DNA of 64,000 nucleotides from Caloramator quimbayensis (lineage in GTDB: Bacteria > Bacillota > Clostridia > Clostridiales > Caloramatoraceae). The position numbers and the translations under genes are program-made. The DNA is taken from contig NZ_FUYH01000007.1 of the NCBI RefSeq assembly GCF_900167605.1, positions 1-64,000 on the forward strand, read 5' to 3'. Under the pieces are notes generated by a model that did no database searches, had not been told where the DNA came from, and saw only the letters and a program-made list of their open reading frames with translations. Shown here one piece after another: positions 1 through 9,797 of this stretch; position 1 is the stretch's first letter; the number at the start of each line of letters is the position of its first letter.

Positions 1-31
1 CATTGTGCACTATGAAAATTTAAAATTTGAC

Positions 32-72
32 AAAAAAATAAGCCTGTATCAAGGCTTTAAGGCACTTTTTTT
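32..72. terminator. Hairpin with flanking A and T runs, possible two-way terminator
   Basis: AAGCCT (40-45) pairs with AGGCTT (52-57) around a 6-base loop. An A-run lies on the left (32-38) and a T-run further right (66-72). Read on the minus strand, the hairpin is followed almost directly by seven T. It probably ends the unit upstream of lepA, whose gene lies outside the window. Confidence 0.4.
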
Positions 73-119
73 GTATTGCAACTGTCAAAGACCCGATTAT
101 GAATAAAAATGTTTTTTTA

Positions 120-150
120 TTGACATAGAAGATAAAATATATGTTATAAT
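120..150 (+). promoter_or_regulatory. Sigma-A type promoter for lepA-hemW
   Basis: TTGACA lies at 120-125 and TATAAT at 145-150. The spacer is long (19 bases), but TG at 142-143 gives an extended -10 that can compensate. The lepA start codon is 84 bases downstream. Confidence 0.6.
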
Positions 151-233
151 TTACTTTGATTTATTATAAGTTTAAAATGTTTATAATATAGGAGATATAA
201 AATTTCTACACATGAATAGGTAGGAGGAATTGT

Positions 234-2042
234 ATGACAAGCAAAAGACAAGAAAAGATTAGAAACTTTTGTATAATAGCTCATATAGACCATGGGAAAT
301 CGACTTTGGCAGACAGGCTTATTGAAGCAACAGGTACCCTGACGAAACGTGAAATGGAAGATCAGGTTCTTGATACAATGGAACTTGAAAAAGAAAGAGG
401 AATAACAATAAAATCACAGGCAGTAAGGCTTGTTTATTCTGATTCTAAAGGTGATGAGTATATTTTAAATCTTATTGATACCCCAGGCCATGTAGACTTT
501 AATTATGAGGTTTCAAGAAGCCTTGCAGCCTGCGAAGGCGCTATACTTGTTGTTGATGCAACTCAGGGTATACAGGCACAGACATTAGCAAACTGTTATC
601 TTGCCCTTGATCATAATCTTGAAATAGTTCCTGTTATAAATAAAATAGATTTGCAAAGTGCAAGACCTGATGAAGTTAAAAAAGAGATAGAAGATATAAT
701 TGGTCTTGACTGCTCAGATGCTCCATTGATTTCAGCAAAGGTTGGAATAGGAATTGAAGAAGTTTTAAAGGCTGTAATTGAAAAAATACCTGCTCCAGAC
801 GGCTATATAGAAGGACCATTAAAAGCATTGATTTTTGACAGTATATATGATCCATATAAGGGAGTTGTCTGCTACGTTAGAATAAAGGACGGAACAGTTA
901 AAAAAGGTACAAGAATAAAACTTATGATGACAGGAAAAGAATATGAAGTGACGGAGGTAGGTATATTTAGGCCAAGCTTTATGGAGGTTAATGAACTTAA
1001 AGCTGGAGATGTAGGCTATATTACAGCAAGTATTAAAAATGTAAGAGATGCAAGAGTTGGAGATACTATAACTGAAGCGGAAAGGATGGCAAAAGAGCCT
1101 CTTCCTGGATATAGACCTGCGGTTCCTATGGTGTACAGCGGCTTTTATCCTGCTGACAGCTCTAAATATGAAGAATTAAAAGAAGCTCTTGAAAAGCTTC
1201 AGCTGAATGACGCTGCTTTGACCTTTGAACCTGAAACATCAGTAGCTTTAGGTTTTGGATTCAGATGCGGTTTTCTTGGGCTTTTGCATATGGAGATAGT
1301 TCAGGAAAGGCTTGAAAGAGAATATAACCTCGATCTTGTAACTACAGCGCCGAGCGTTATATATAAAATAATACTGACAAATGGAAATGTTATTGAGCTT
1401 ACAAACCCGACGAATATGCCATCGCCTACAGAGATTGATTATATGCAGGAGCCTATTGTAAATGCGTCTATAATATGTCCTAACGATTTTGTAGGAGCTG
1501 TAATGGAGCTGTGTCAAGGAAGAAGAGGTACTTTCAAAAATATGGAGTATCTTGAAACTACAAGAGTCATGCTTCATTATGAAATGCCTTTAAATGAAAT
1601 AATATATGACTTTTTTGATGCATTAAAATCGAGAACAAAGGGATATGCATCCCTCGATTATGAATTTTCAGGATATAAAAAATCTGAACTTGTAAAGCTT
1701 GATATTCTATTAAACGGAGATATAGTAGATGCTCTATCGCAAATAGTACCAGAGGAAAGAGCTTATTACAGGGGAAGAGCTATAGCTGAAAAACTTAAAG
1801 AAGTTATACCAAGACAGCAGTTTGAAATTCCAATTCAGGCTGCAATAGGTTCAAAGATAATCGCAAGAGAAACCATTAAAGCGTTAAGAAAAGACGTTCT
1901 TGCAAAATGTTATGGAGGAGATATTTCGAGAAAGAAAAAGCTTCTTGAAAAGCAAAAAGAAGGAAAGAAGAGAATGAAGCAGATTGGAACTGTTGAGGTT
2001 CCACAGGAAGCATTCATGTCTGTATTGAAGGTGGAACAATGA
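234..2042 (+). CDS. lepA: Elongation factor 4 (LepA), ribosome back-translocating GTPase
   Basis: This is a translational GTPase that acts on the 70S ribosome in the cytoplasm. The G1 motif AHIDHGKST is at residues 16-24, DTPGH at 82-86 and NKID near 136. The 602 residues match the usual EF-4 length of about 600, and the lysine-rich C-terminal domain characteristic of LepA ([15 protein letters not shown]) is present. A strong GGAGG at 223-227 sets the ATG start. The stop overlaps the hemW start (ATGA), so the two genes are probably translationally coupled. Assignment is by family signature and is secure. Confidence 0.98.
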   Translation: MTSKRQEKIRNFCIIAHIDHGKSTLADRLIEATGTLTKREMEDQVLDTMELEKERGITIKSQAVRLVYSDSKGDEYILNLIDTPGHVDFNYEVSRSLAACEGAILVVDATQGIQAQTLANCYLALDHNLEIVPVINKIDLQSARPDEVKKEIEDIIGLDCSDAPLISAKVGIGIEEVLKAVIEKIPAPDGYIEGPLKALIFDSIYDPYKGVVCYVRIKDGTVKKGTRIKLMMTGKEYEVTEVGIFRPSFMEVNELKAGDVGYITASIKNVRDARVGDTITEAERMAKEPLPGYRPAVPMVYSGFYPADSSKYEELKEALEKLQLNDAALTFEPETSVALGFGFRCGFLGLLHMEIVQERLEREYNLDLVTTAPSVIYKIILTNGNVIELTNPTNMPSPTEIDYMQEPIVNASIICPNDFVGAVMELCQGRRGTFKNMEYLETTRVMLHYEMPLNEIIYDFFDALKSRTKGYASLDYEFSGYKKSELVKLDILLNGDIVDALSQIVPEERAYYRGRAIAEKLKEVIPRQQFEIPIQAAIGSKIIARETIKALRKDVLAKCYGGDISRKKKLLEKQKEGKKRMKQIGTVEVPQEAFMSVLKVEQ

Positions 2043-3142
2043 TAAATTCATTATATGTTCATATACCCTTTTGCAAAAAAAAATGTCTTTACTGTGATTT
2101 TAACTCCTATGTAAGATTAGATATACAGGATGATTATATTAAAGCTCTTTTAACAGAAATTAAAAGAATAAATCAGTCAAAATTTAAAACAATATTTATT
2201 GGTGGGGGAACTCCCACCATTTTATCTATATCAAACCTTAAAAAACTTCTTAGTGAACTTAAAAAGTTTAATGCCGATGAGTTTACGGTTGAAACAAATC
2301 CAGGTACATTAGATGACCAGAAGGCAAGGATATTGAAAGAATACGGAGTAAACAGAATCTCTATTGGACTTCAGGCATGGCAGAATAATCTTTTAGAAAG
2401 ACTTGGAAGAATCCATAGAGTCGAGGATTTTTTAATTAGCTATGAAATGCTTAAAAAAATTGGATTTAGCAATATAAACATAGACTTAATGTTTGGAATT
2501 CCAAATCAAACTATGAGTAACTGGGTTCAAACTATTGAAAATGTATTGAAACTGAACCCAAGTCATGTATCATGCTACAGCCTTATAATAGAAGAAGGCA
2601 CGCTTTATTATGAAATGTATGAAAAAAATCAGCTTACATTAATAGATGAGGATACTGAAAGGCAAATGTATTATTATGCTGTTGAATCTCTAAATAAAAA
2701 AGGTATTAAAAGATATGAAATATCTAACTTTTCAAAGGAAGGATATGAATGCAGCCATAACATAACTTACTGGATGGATGAAGAATATATAGGAGTTGGG
2801 GCAGGGGCTCATTCTTATGTTCAAAATAAAAGATTTTCAAATTATAAAAACATAGATAGATATATTGAAGGGATTTATTTAAGGAATGCTATAGAGGAAA
2901 GTGAAGTAATTGAAACCTATGATGAGATGTCTGAATTTATGTTTATGGGGCTTAGAATGACAAAAGGAATAGAAAAAGAAAGATTTTTAAAAAGATTTAA
3001 TAAAGATGTGTATGATGTTTATGGAGATAAAATTAATATTCTTAAACAAAAAAATCTCATAATTGATGATGGGAAAAATATTATGCTTACAGACAAAGGA
3101 ATAGATATTTCTAATCAAGTTTTTATAAATTTTTTGAAGTAG
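2039..3142 (+). CDS. hemW: Radical SAM heme chaperone HemW (HemN-like)
   Basis: The CxxxCxxC cluster motif is at residues 12, 16 and 19 ([10 protein letters not shown]). The GGGTPT SAM-binding segment follows near residue 57. The 367-residue length fits HemW rather than the longer oxygen-independent coproporphyrinogen oxidase HemN (about 450). HemW proteins bind heme and deliver it to respiratory enzymes, and older annotations call them oxidases. The gene overlaps lepA by four bases. The lepA-hemW-hrcA order is usual in Clostridia and Bacilli. Confidence 0.93.
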   Translation: MINSLYVHIPFCKKKCLYCDFNSYVRLDIQDDYIKALLTEIKRINQSKFKTIFIGGGTPTILSISNLKKLLSELKKFNADEFTVETNPGTLDDQKARILKEYGVNRISIGLQAWQNNLLERLGRIHRVEDFLISYEMLKKIGFSNINIDLMFGIPNQTMSNWVQTIENVLKLNPSHVSCYSLIIEEGTLYYEMYEKNQLTLIDEDTERQMYYYAVESLNKKGIKRYEISNFSKEGYECSHNITYWMDEEYIGVGAGAHSYVQNKRFSNYKNIDRYIEGIYLRNAIEESEVIETYDEMSEFMFMGLRMTKGIEKERFLKRFNKDVYDVYGDKINILKQKNLIIDDGKNIMLTDKGIDISNQVFINFLK

Positions 3143-3170
3143 AAAATTTAAATAAAAAATAGTGGGGATA

Positions 3171-3199
3171 TTGACAAAATTATTCAATAGTGATATTTT
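3171..3199 (+). promoter_or_regulatory. Sigma-A promoter of the hrcA-grpE-dnaK-dnaJ operon
   Basis: TTGACA (3171-3176), a 17-base spacer and TATTTT (3194-3199). The CIRCE operator begins 14 bases after the -10, so bound HrcA would cover the transcription start and early leader. Confidence 0.7.
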
Positions 3200-3212
3200 A
3201 TTATCGTAATAA

Positions 3213-3239
3213 TTAGCACTCAATACATTAGAGTGCTAA
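3213..3239 (+). promoter_or_regulatory. CIRCE operator (HrcA binding site)
   Basis: Perfect consensus CIRCE: TTAGCACTC (3213-3221), nine spacer bases, GAGTGCTAA (3231-3239). It lies between the promoter and the hrcA start, so the operon represses itself through HrcA and is induced by heat or unfolded protein load. No second copy was seen in the window. Confidence 0.97.
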
Positions 3240-3257
3240 CAAAAAGGAAGTGGGAGT

Positions 3258-4289
3258 ATGAGTTTAGGTGATAGAAAAAGAACTATCCTAAGGGCAGTTA
3301 TAATAGACTATATAGATACAGCAGAACCAGTTGGCTCAAGAACGATTGCTAAAAAATATGAGATGGGAATCAGCTCTGCAACTATTAGAAATGAAATGGC
3401 TGACCTTGAGGAACTTGGATATCTTGAACAGCCTCATACTTCTGCAGGGAGAATCCCTTCTGATAAAGGATACAGGTTTTTTGTAAATGAGCTTATGGAA
3501 CTGCAAAGACCTTCAAGTTATGAGATAGAAGCAGTCAGAAACTTTTTTGATAGAACTACAATAGATGAAATCGATAATATTATTAAGCAGATTTCAAAAG
3601 TTTTATCAAGTATAACCCAATATACCTCTGCCGTACTATCTCCATCGGTAAAGAAAAGTTCTGTAAAATCTATTCAGCTGATACAGATGAGCCTTACAGA
3701 TATTATAGCTGTAATAGTAACCGATACAGGAATAGTGAGACATTGCAAAATTAAAATTCCTAAACCTATATCAAGCAATACTTTAACAGCAATAAACAAT
3801 ATGCTGAATGAAAAGCTTACAGGATTAACTATTGAAGATATTGATTTATCCGTTATATCTTCAATACAGCTTGAAATGAAGGGATATAATGAAATATTAA
3901 ATTCTATAATACCTGTACTCAATGAAAGCCTTAAGTCCTTTGACTGCGATATATTCCTTGATGGTACTACTAACATATTCCATTATCCCGAATATAACGA
4001 TATAGAAAAAGCTAAAAATTTTCTTTCCCTTCTTGAACATAAAGAAAAACTTCTTGATATTTTTTCAGAGGATGACAGCAATATAACTGTTTCCATTGGC
4101 AAAGAAAATATATATGATGAAGTTAAAGATTGCAGCATTGTAAAGGCTTCATATAAAATAGGGGATAAAACCTTAGGGAAGATTGGAGTTATAGGTCCAA
4201 CGAGGATGAACTATGCAAAGGTAATCGGTATATTAAAGTATCTAACAGATACATTAAATTATATACTTAAAAATCAATTAGATGAATAA
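3258..4289 (+). CDS. hrcA: Heat-inducible transcription repressor HrcA
   Basis: HrcA binds CIRCE operators as a dimer and is kept active by GroEL. Residues 1-75 form the winged-helix domain with the family motifs EPVGSRT, SSATIRNEM and HTSAGRIPSDKGYR. The remainder is the GAF-like and inserted dimerization domain. The 343 residues match the family. The ATG is preceded by GGAAGTGGGAG, and a perfect CIRCE site lies 18 bases upstream. It is the first gene of the operon grpE-dnaK-dnaJ. Confidence 0.98.
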   Translation: MSLGDRKRTILRAVIIDYIDTAEPVGSRTIAKKYEMGISSATIRNEMADLEELGYLEQPHTSAGRIPSDKGYRFFVNELMELQRPSSYEIEAVRNFFDRTTIDEIDNIIKQISKVLSSITQYTSAVLSPSVKKSSVKSIQLIQMSLTDIIAVIVTDTGIVRHCKIKIPKPISSNTLTAINNMLNEKLTGLTIEDIDLSVISSIQLEMKGYNEILNSIIPVLNESLKSFDCDIFLDGTTNIFHYPEYNDIEKAKNFLSLLEHKEKLLDIFSEDDSNITVSIGKENIYDEVKDCSIVKASYKIGDKTLGKIGVIGPTRMNYAKVIGILKYLTDTLNYILKNQLDE

Positions 4290-4313
4290 AATAATTTGTT
4301 AGAAGGTGATAAA

Positions 4314-4934
4314 GTGGCGGATGAGAATTTTGTGAATAAGGTCGAGACTGCTGATAATAATTCTAATATGAATGAAGAAATAAATGATAAGAATTTTAAT
4401 GAAGATTTAAATGAATTAGAAAAAGAGCAGCAGTCTCAGGAAAATGATAAAAATGATGAAGCGCCTGATTATGAAAATCTATATAATGAGCTTCAAAAAA
4501 AATATGAAGAAAAAGAAAAACAGGTAAATGAATATATCGATATTCTTAAAAGAACAATGGCTGATTTTGACAACTATAGAAAGAGAACTAATAAAGAAAA
4601 AGAAAGCATATACGATGACGGCATTATGGATGCAGTAAAGAATATTTTACCTGTGTTTGATAATCTTGAGAGGGCATTAGAGTATAATAATGAAAATCAA
4701 AGCCTTATTGAAGGCATTAAAATGGTTGTAAAATTATTTAAGGATATAATGGCAAAAATGAATATAGAAGAAATAAATGCTTTGGGGGAAAAATTCAACC
4801 CGGAACTTCATAATGCAGTAATGCATGTTGAAGATGAAAGCTTTGGAGAAAACGAAGTAATTGAAGTCCTGCAAAAAGGATATAAATATAAAGACAAAAT
4901 TCTACGTTACAGCATGGTTAAAGTAGCTAATTAA
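4314..4934 (+). CDS. grpE: Nucleotide exchange factor GrpE
   Basis: GrpE releases ADP from DnaK. The acidic, low-complexity N-terminus and a coiled coil (about residues 50-85, YNELQKKYEEKEKQVNEY) precede the conserved core (DFDNYRKRT, then LPVFDNLERAL). The C-terminal beta domain ends in VLQKGYKYKDKILRYSMVKV. I prefer the GTG start at 4314 because AGAAGGTGAT lies directly upstream. A TTG at 4296 would be upstream of that ribosome binding site. The gene sits 24 bases after hrcA. Confidence 0.95.
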   Translation: MADENFVNKVETADNNSNMNEEINDKNFNEDLNELEKEQQSQENDKNDEAPDYENLYNELQKKYEEKEKQVNEYIDILKRTMADFDNYRKRTNKEKESIYDDGIMDAVKNILPVFDNLERALEYNNENQSLIEGIKMVVKLFKDIMAKMNIEEINALGEKFNPELHNAVMHVEDESFGENEVIEVLQKGYKYKDKILRYSMVKVAN

Positions 4935-4969
4935 CAAATAGTTTAATAATATGAAGGAGGAAGAGAATT

Positions 4970-6787
4970 ATGGGAAGAGTAATAGGTATCGACCTTGGTA
5001 CTACTTATTCATGTATGGCATTTATGGAAGGAGGAGAACCTGTAGTTATACCAAACTCTGAAGGTGCTAGAACTACAGCTTCTGTTGTTGCTTTTAAACC
5101 TAATGGTGAGAGAATAGTAGGACAGGTAGCAAAAAGACAGGCTATAACTAATCCTGACAGGACAATAATGTCAATTAAAAGGCATATGGGAACTGATTAT
5201 AAAGTAAATATTGATGGTAAAGCTTATACTCCGCAGGAAATATCTGCAATGATACTTGCAAAGCTTAAGGCAGATGCAGAAAGCTACTTCGGGGAACCAG
5301 TTACTGAAGCTGTTATTACAGTTCCTGCATATTTTAATGACAGCCAGAGGCAGGCAACAAAGGATGCAGGAAAAATAGCAGGTCTTGAAGTTTTGAGAAT
5401 AATAAATGAACCTACAGCAGCCTCACTTGCCTATGGACTTGACAAAATGGATAAAAATCAGAAAATCCTTGTATACGACCTTGGAGGAGGAACTTTCGAC
5501 GTTTCTATACTTGAAATTGGAGATGGAGTATTTGAAGTAAAATCAACAAATGGTAATACACATCTTGGAGGAGACGATTTTGACCAGAAGATAATGGATT
5601 ATCTTTGCGATACTTTTAAGGCTGAAAACGGAATTGACTTAAGAAGCGATAAAATGGCAATGCAAAGGTTAAAGGAAGCTGCAGAAAAGGCTAAAATTGA
5701 GTTATCAACTTCTTTATCTACAGAAATAAATCTTCCATTTATAACTGCAGATGCAACAGGACCTAAGCACCTTAATGTTACATTAACAAGGGCTAAATTT
5801 AATGAATTAACCTCTGATCTTGTTCAAGCAACATTAGAGCCTATGAAAAATGCTTTAAGGGATGCAGGACTTGAAATAAATCAGATAGACAGAGTTGTTT
5901 TAGTTGGAGGTTCCACAAGAATACCAGCAGTTCAGGAACTCGTTAAGAATTTTACAGGAAAAGAGCCTACAAAGGGTATAAACCCAGATGAATGCGTTGC
6001 AGTAGGAGCTGCAATACAGGCAGGAGTATTAAAAGGAGAGGTAAAGGATGTACTTCTTCTTGATGTAACACCTCTATCCCTTGGAATTGAAACACTCGGA
6101 GGTGTGTTTACAACTTTAATACCAAGAAATACAACTATACCAACAAGAAAGAGCCAAATCTTCTCAACTGCAGCTGATGGTCAGACATCCGTTGAAATAC
6201 ATGTTCTTCAGGGTGAAAGACCTATGGCAAGGGATAATAAGACTCTTGGAAGATTTACTTTATCTGGAATTCCACCAGCTCCAAGAGGAATACCACAGAT
6301 TGAGGTTACCTTTAATATAGATGCTAATGGAATAGTTCACGTTTCAGCAAAGGATTTAGGAACAGGCAAGGAAGCTAATATAACTATTACTGCTTCAACA
6401 AATCTTTCAGATGATGAAATAGATAAATTAGTTAAGGAAGCTGAAAAATACGCTGAGGAAGATAGAAAGAGAAAAGAAGAAATAGAAGTTAGAAACAATG
6501 CTGATTCAATAGTTTATCAGACTGAAAAGACATTAAAGGATCTTGAAGGAAAAATTTCACCTCAGGATAAGACAGAAATAGAAGAAAAATTAAAGAAGGT
6601 AAAGGATGCACTAAATGGTACAGATACTGAAGCTATAAAGAGTGCAACAGATGAACTTACTCAAAAATTCTATGATATTTCCTCAAGAATATATCAGCAG
6701 GCAGGAGGAAATGCACAGGGTAATCCACAAGACAGCGCAAATCCCAACGATATTCATGCAGACTACGATGTAAAGGACGATAAATAG
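4970..6787 (+). CDS. dnaK: Chaperone protein DnaK (Hsp70)
   Basis: This ATP-driven chaperone binds hydrophobic peptide segments. The N-terminal nucleotide-binding domain starts with [10 protein letters not shown] (residues 5-14). [13 protein letters not shown] and [10 protein letters not shown] mark the actin-like fold, and [10 protein letters not shown] follows near residue 310. The substrate domain and helical lid occupy roughly residues 370-580, with a short flexible tail ending in DVKDDK. The 605 residues fit Gram-positive DnaK, which lacks the proteobacterial insert in the first domain. A strong AAGGAGGA precedes the ATG. Confidence 0.99.
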   Translation: MGRVIGIDLGTTYSCMAFMEGGEPVVIPNSEGARTTASVVAFKPNGERIVGQVAKRQAITNPDRTIMSIKRHMGTDYKVNIDGKAYTPQEISAMILAKLKADAESYFGEPVTEAVITVPAYFNDSQRQATKDAGKIAGLEVLRIINEPTAASLAYGLDKMDKNQKILVYDLGGGTFDVSILEIGDGVFEVKSTNGNTHLGGDDFDQKIMDYLCDTFKAENGIDLRSDKMAMQRLKEAAEKAKIELSTSLSTEINLPFITADATGPKHLNVTLTRAKFNELTSDLVQATLEPMKNALRDAGLEINQIDRVVLVGGSTRIPAVQELVKNFTGKEPTKGINPDECVAVGAAIQAGVLKGEVKDVLLLDVTPLSLGIETLGGVFTTLIPRNTTIPTRKSQIFSTAADGQTSVEIHVLQGERPMARDNKTLGRFTLSGIPPAPRGIPQIEVTFNIDANGIVHVSAKDLGTGKEANITITASTNLSDDEIDKLVKEAEKYAEEDRKRKEEIEVRNNADSIVYQTEKTLKDLEGKISPQDKTEIEEKLKKVKDALNGTDTEAIKSATDELTQKFYDISSRIYQQAGGNAQGNPQDSANPNDIHADYDVKDDK

Positions 6788-6792
6788 TATTA

Positions 6793-6814
6793 AGGAGGGA
6801 TTACAGTCCCTCCT
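6793..6814 (+). repeat. Perfect 8-bp hairpin between dnaK and dnaJ
   Basis: AGGAGGGA (6793-6800), loop TTACAG, TCCCTCCT (6807-6814). No T-run follows, so it is not a typical terminator. It sits 28 bases before the dnaJ start, and its left arm resembles a Shine-Dalgarno site that the stem would sequester. It may be a processing or stability element that sets the DnaK:DnaJ ratio. Confidence 0.6.
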
Positions 6815-6841
6815 ATCTGTATGCGGAAGGTGGTGAAGCTA

Positions 6842-7981
6842 TTGGCGAAGGATTATTATGCAATACTTGGAGTTGAAAAGAATGCATCAGATGAGGATAT
6901 AAAGAAAGCCTTTAGAAAGCTTGCACTTAAATATCATCCTGATAAAAACCCTGGAGATAAAAATGCTGAAGAAAAGTTTAAGGAAATAAATGAGGCTTAT
7001 CAAGTCCTTTCTGACCCGCAGAAAAGAGCACAGTATGATCAATTCGGAACTGTTGACTTTAATGGGCAGGGAGGTTTTGGAGGCTTTGACGCATCAGGCT
7101 TTGGCGGTTTTGGAGGTTTTGAAGGATTTTCAGATATATTTGGAGATATATTTGGAGATGTTTTTGGAGGAAGAAGGCAAAAGCATGGCCCTCAAAGAGG
7201 TGCTGATTTAGAGTATAATCTCGATTTAACCTTTGAAGAGGCAGCCTTTGGAGTTAAAAAGGATATTGAAATATTCAGGTATGAAACCTGTGAAAAATGC
7301 CATGGTACGGGAGCAAAACCTGGCACAACTCCAAAGACATGTCCAAAATGTAATGGAACAGGTCAGATTAAAATGCAAAGAAACACTCCCTTTGGCAGTT
7401 TTGTAAACGTAACTACCTGTGACAGATGTTATGGAGAAGGAAGAATTATAGAAACTCCATGTCCTGACTGTGGTGGAAAAGGGAAAATAAGAAAAAAGAA
7501 AATAATATCTATAAACATCCCTGCAGGAGTAGATACTGGAAATACTATTCCTCTAAGAGGTGAAGGTGAAAAGGGACTTAAAGGAGGACCGCCAGGGGAT
7601 TTATATATAAATATAAGAGTTAAACCTCATAAGTTATTTCAAAGAAAAGGCTTTGATATAATTTGTGAGACACCTGTTTCCTTTATAAAGGCAATACTTG
7701 GAGGAGAAATTACTATTCCAACCCTTGAGGGAGAAGAAAAGTATACTATTTCTCCAGGAACTCAGCCAGGGACCATCGTAAAATTAAAAGGTAAGGGAAT
7801 AACAAGGATTAGAGGAACAGGAAGAGGAGATCTTTTTGCAGAATTAAAGGTTGAAATTCCTAAAAAATTAACTGATAAACAAAAGGAACTTCTTCAAAAA
7901 CTTGCTGCTGAATTTGGAGAGGATACTAAAGAAAGTAAAAAATCCTTTGTGGATAAATTCAAAGATGCCTTTGGAGGATAA
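6842..7981 (+). CDS. dnaJ: Chaperone protein DnaJ (Hsp40)
   Basis: DnaJ stimulates DnaK ATPase activity and delivers substrates. The J domain covers residues 1-70 with the HPD triad in YHPDKNPG. A Gly/Phe-rich linker spans about 75-115. The zinc-binding domain carries four CxxCxGxG-type repeats ([32 protein letters not shown]), followed by the C-terminal substrate-binding domains. I choose the TTG start at 6842, giving the family-typical [18 protein letters not shown] at 6828-6835 is correctly spaced for it, whereas the ATG at 6821 has no such site. Confidence 0.96.
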   Translation: MAKDYYAILGVEKNASDEDIKKAFRKLALKYHPDKNPGDKNAEEKFKEINEAYQVLSDPQKRAQYDQFGTVDFNGQGGFGGFDASGFGGFGGFEGFSDIFGDIFGDVFGGRRQKHGPQRGADLEYNLDLTFEEAAFGVKKDIEIFRYETCEKCHGTGAKPGTTPKTCPKCNGTGQIKMQRNTPFGSFVNVTTCDRCYGEGRIIETPCPDCGGKGKIRKKKIISINIPAGVDTGNTIPLRGEGEKGLKGGPPGDLYINIRVKPHKLFQRKGFDIICETPVSFIKAILGGEITIPTLEGEEKYTISPGTQPGTIVKLKGKGITRIRGTGRGDLFAELKVEIPKKLTDKQKELLQKLAAEFGEDTKESKKSFVDKFKDAFGG

Positions 7982-7982
7982 T

Positions 7983-8023
7983 AAAAAGGTCAGATGTAAA
8001 GAAATGCTGCATCTGACCTTTTT
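7983..8023 (+). terminator. Rho-independent terminator of the dnaK operon
   Basis: AAAAAGGTCAGATG pairs perfectly with CATCTGACCTTTTT (14 bp) around a 13-base loop. The T-run forms the end of the right arm. Confidence 0.9.
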
Positions 8024-8034
8024 AGTTGTATATT

Positions 8035-8063
8035 TTTACACAATATAAATATTGTAGTATAAT
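8035..8063 (+). promoter_or_regulatory. Sigma-A promoter of the prmA-rsmE-mtaB unit
   Basis: TTTACA (8035-8040), a 17-base spacer and TATAAT (8058-8063), immediately after the dnaJ terminator. It separates the RNA/ribosome-modification genes from heat-shock control. Confidence 0.75.
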
Positions 8064-8090
8064 TAATAAAAAAAAGAGAGGATGAAGAGT

Positions 8091-9032
8091 GTGAAGGGAA
8101 AATGGATAGAAGTAAAACTTATAACAAGCAGCGCAGCTGTTGAACCTATATCAGGAATATTCTATGGTCTTGATGTAAAAGGTGTTGCAATAGAGGATCC
8201 TAATGATATAATAAACAGAAATCAGGGAGAGATGAGCTGGGATTTTGCAGATGTTTCTATTTTAGAATATAAAGACAGTGCAGCAGTTGTAAAGGGGTAT
8301 TTCAGTCAGGATGATGATATAGATAAGATTGTTGAGTACATAAATAATAAAATAAAAGAATTAATTGATATGGGAATAGATGTTGGAGAGGGAAAAATAG
8401 TAACAAATGTTGTTTTTGAGGAAGACTGGGCTAACTCTTGGAAAAAATATTATAGAACTACGAAAATAGGCAAAAACATAGTTATAAAACCTAAATGGGA
8501 GGAATACAGCCCTAAAGATGATGAAATAATCATAGAACTTGACCCTGGAATGGCCTTTGGAACTGGAACTCATGAGACGACTATAATGTGTATTGAGCTT
8601 CTTGAAAAATACATAAAAGAAGGAGATACAGTATTCGATATAGGTACTGGCTCAGGCATACTATCAATAGCATCATCAAAACTTAAAGCAGGAAAAGTTA
8701 TTGGAGTTGATATAGATGAAGTTGCTGTTGATGCCGCAAGAGAAAACATACAGTATAATAATGTCAGCAACGTTAAAATAAGATTAGGGAATTTAACGGA
8801 TGTTGTTGAGGGAAAAGCTGATGTTATTGTAGCTAATATTATAGCTGATATTATATTAAAATTAGCCGATACTATAAAGCCGTTTTTAAAAGAAGGCGGT
8901 ATTTTTATAGTATCAGGTATTATTCAGGATAGAAAGCAGGATATTATTGAGAAGTTTAATAAATCTAACTTTAATATCTGCGACATAAAACAGATGGGAG
9001 AATGGGTTGCAATATCTGCAAAGGTTAACTAA
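8091..9032 (+). CDS. prmA: Ribosomal protein L11 methyltransferase PrmA
   Basis: PrmA is a SAM-dependent methyltransferase that methylates ribosomal protein L11. An N-terminal substrate-recognition domain precedes a class I methyltransferase fold with DPGMAFGTGTHETT (about residue 148) and motif I FDIGTGSGILS (about residue 180), then the NPPY-like VANIIADI. I prefer the GTG at 8091 because AGAGAGGA (8075-8082) is well spaced for it. The ATG at 8082 would overlap that site. The product has 313 residues, normal for the family. Confidence 0.93.
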   Translation: MKGKWIEVKLITSSAAVEPISGIFYGLDVKGVAIEDPNDIINRNQGEMSWDFADVSILEYKDSAAVVKGYFSQDDDIDKIVEYINNKIKELIDMGIDVGEGKIVTNVVFEEDWANSWKKYYRTTKIGKNIVIKPKWEEYSPKDDEIIIELDPGMAFGTGTHETTIMCIELLEKYIKEGDTVFDIGTGSGILSIASSKLKAGKVIGVDIDEVAVDAARENIQYNNVSNVKIRLGNLTDVVEGKADVIVANIIADIILKLADTIKPFLKEGGIFIVSGIIQDRKQDIIEKFNKSNFNICDIKQMGEWVAISAKVN

Positions 9033-9041
9033 GGAGGATTT

Positions 9042-9797
9042 ATGCATAAGTTTTTCATAAGTAGTGAAAATATAGATTATAAAAATAATAGGATTATAAT
9101 TACAGGTGAGGATGTAAACCATATTACAAAGGTTCTTAGGTTAAGATGCGGCGAGAGTATAAAAATATCAGATGGAAATGGAAATGAATATATCAGTATT
9201 ATTGAAACCTTTGATAAAAAAAGCGTTACATGCAGTATAGCTGAAAAATTTAAAAATGAGACAGAACCAAAAGTAAAAATTACTTTATTTCAAGCCCTTC
9301 CTAAGGCTCAAAAGATGGATTTGATTGTGCAAAAATGTGTTGAGATAGGAGTTTGCACCATACAGACAGTAATAACTAAAAGGGTTGTCGTAGATATTAA
9401 AAGCAAAGATATATCAGCAAAAATTGAAAGATGGAACAGAATAGCCATGGAGGCGGCAAAACAGAGCGACAGGGGAATTATTCCTGATGTTTTAGAACCA
9501 ATAGAATTTAAAGATGCTGTTGAAAAGTTAAAAGGAATGGATGTATCAGTAATACCCTATGAAAATGAAAAAGTTAAGGATTTTAAAGATTTGTTAAAAG
9601 AAAAACAAAGCTTTAATAATGCAGGAATATTTATAGGCCCTGAAGGAGGATTTGAGGATGAGGAGATAAAAATCTGCATAGAAAATGGCATTGTGCCTGT
9701 AACTTTAGGACCGAGAATATTAAGAACAGAAACTGCAGGATTTGTATCTTCTACAATAGTTTTATATGAAGCTTGTGATATGGGAGGAAGCAGATGA
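9042..9797 (+). CDS. rsmE: 16S rRNA (uracil1498-N3)-methyltransferase RsmE
   Basis: RsmE is a SPOUT-class methyltransferase that modifies U1498 in the decoding region of 16S rRNA. Family signatures are the N-terminal PUA-like segment (GEDVNHITKVLRL), ALPKAQKMDLIVQKCVEIGV, and the trefoil-knot SAM site FIGPEGGFEDEEI with LGPRILRTETA near the C-terminus. The length of 251 residues is typical. AAGGAGG precedes the ATG. The last four bases overlap the mtaB start, so translation is probably coupled. Confidence 0.96.
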   Translation: MHKFFISSENIDYKNNRIIITGEDVNHITKVLRLRCGESIKISDGNGNEYISIIETFDKKSVTCSIAEKFKNETEPKVKITLFQALPKAQKMDLIVQKCVEIGVCTIQTVITKRVVVDIKSKDISAKIERWNRIAMEAAKQSDRGIIPDVLEPIEFKDAVEKLKGMDVSVIPYENEKVKDFKDLLKEKQSFNNAGIFIGPEGGFEDEEIKICIENGIVPVTLGPRILRTETAGFVSSTIVLYEACDMGGSR

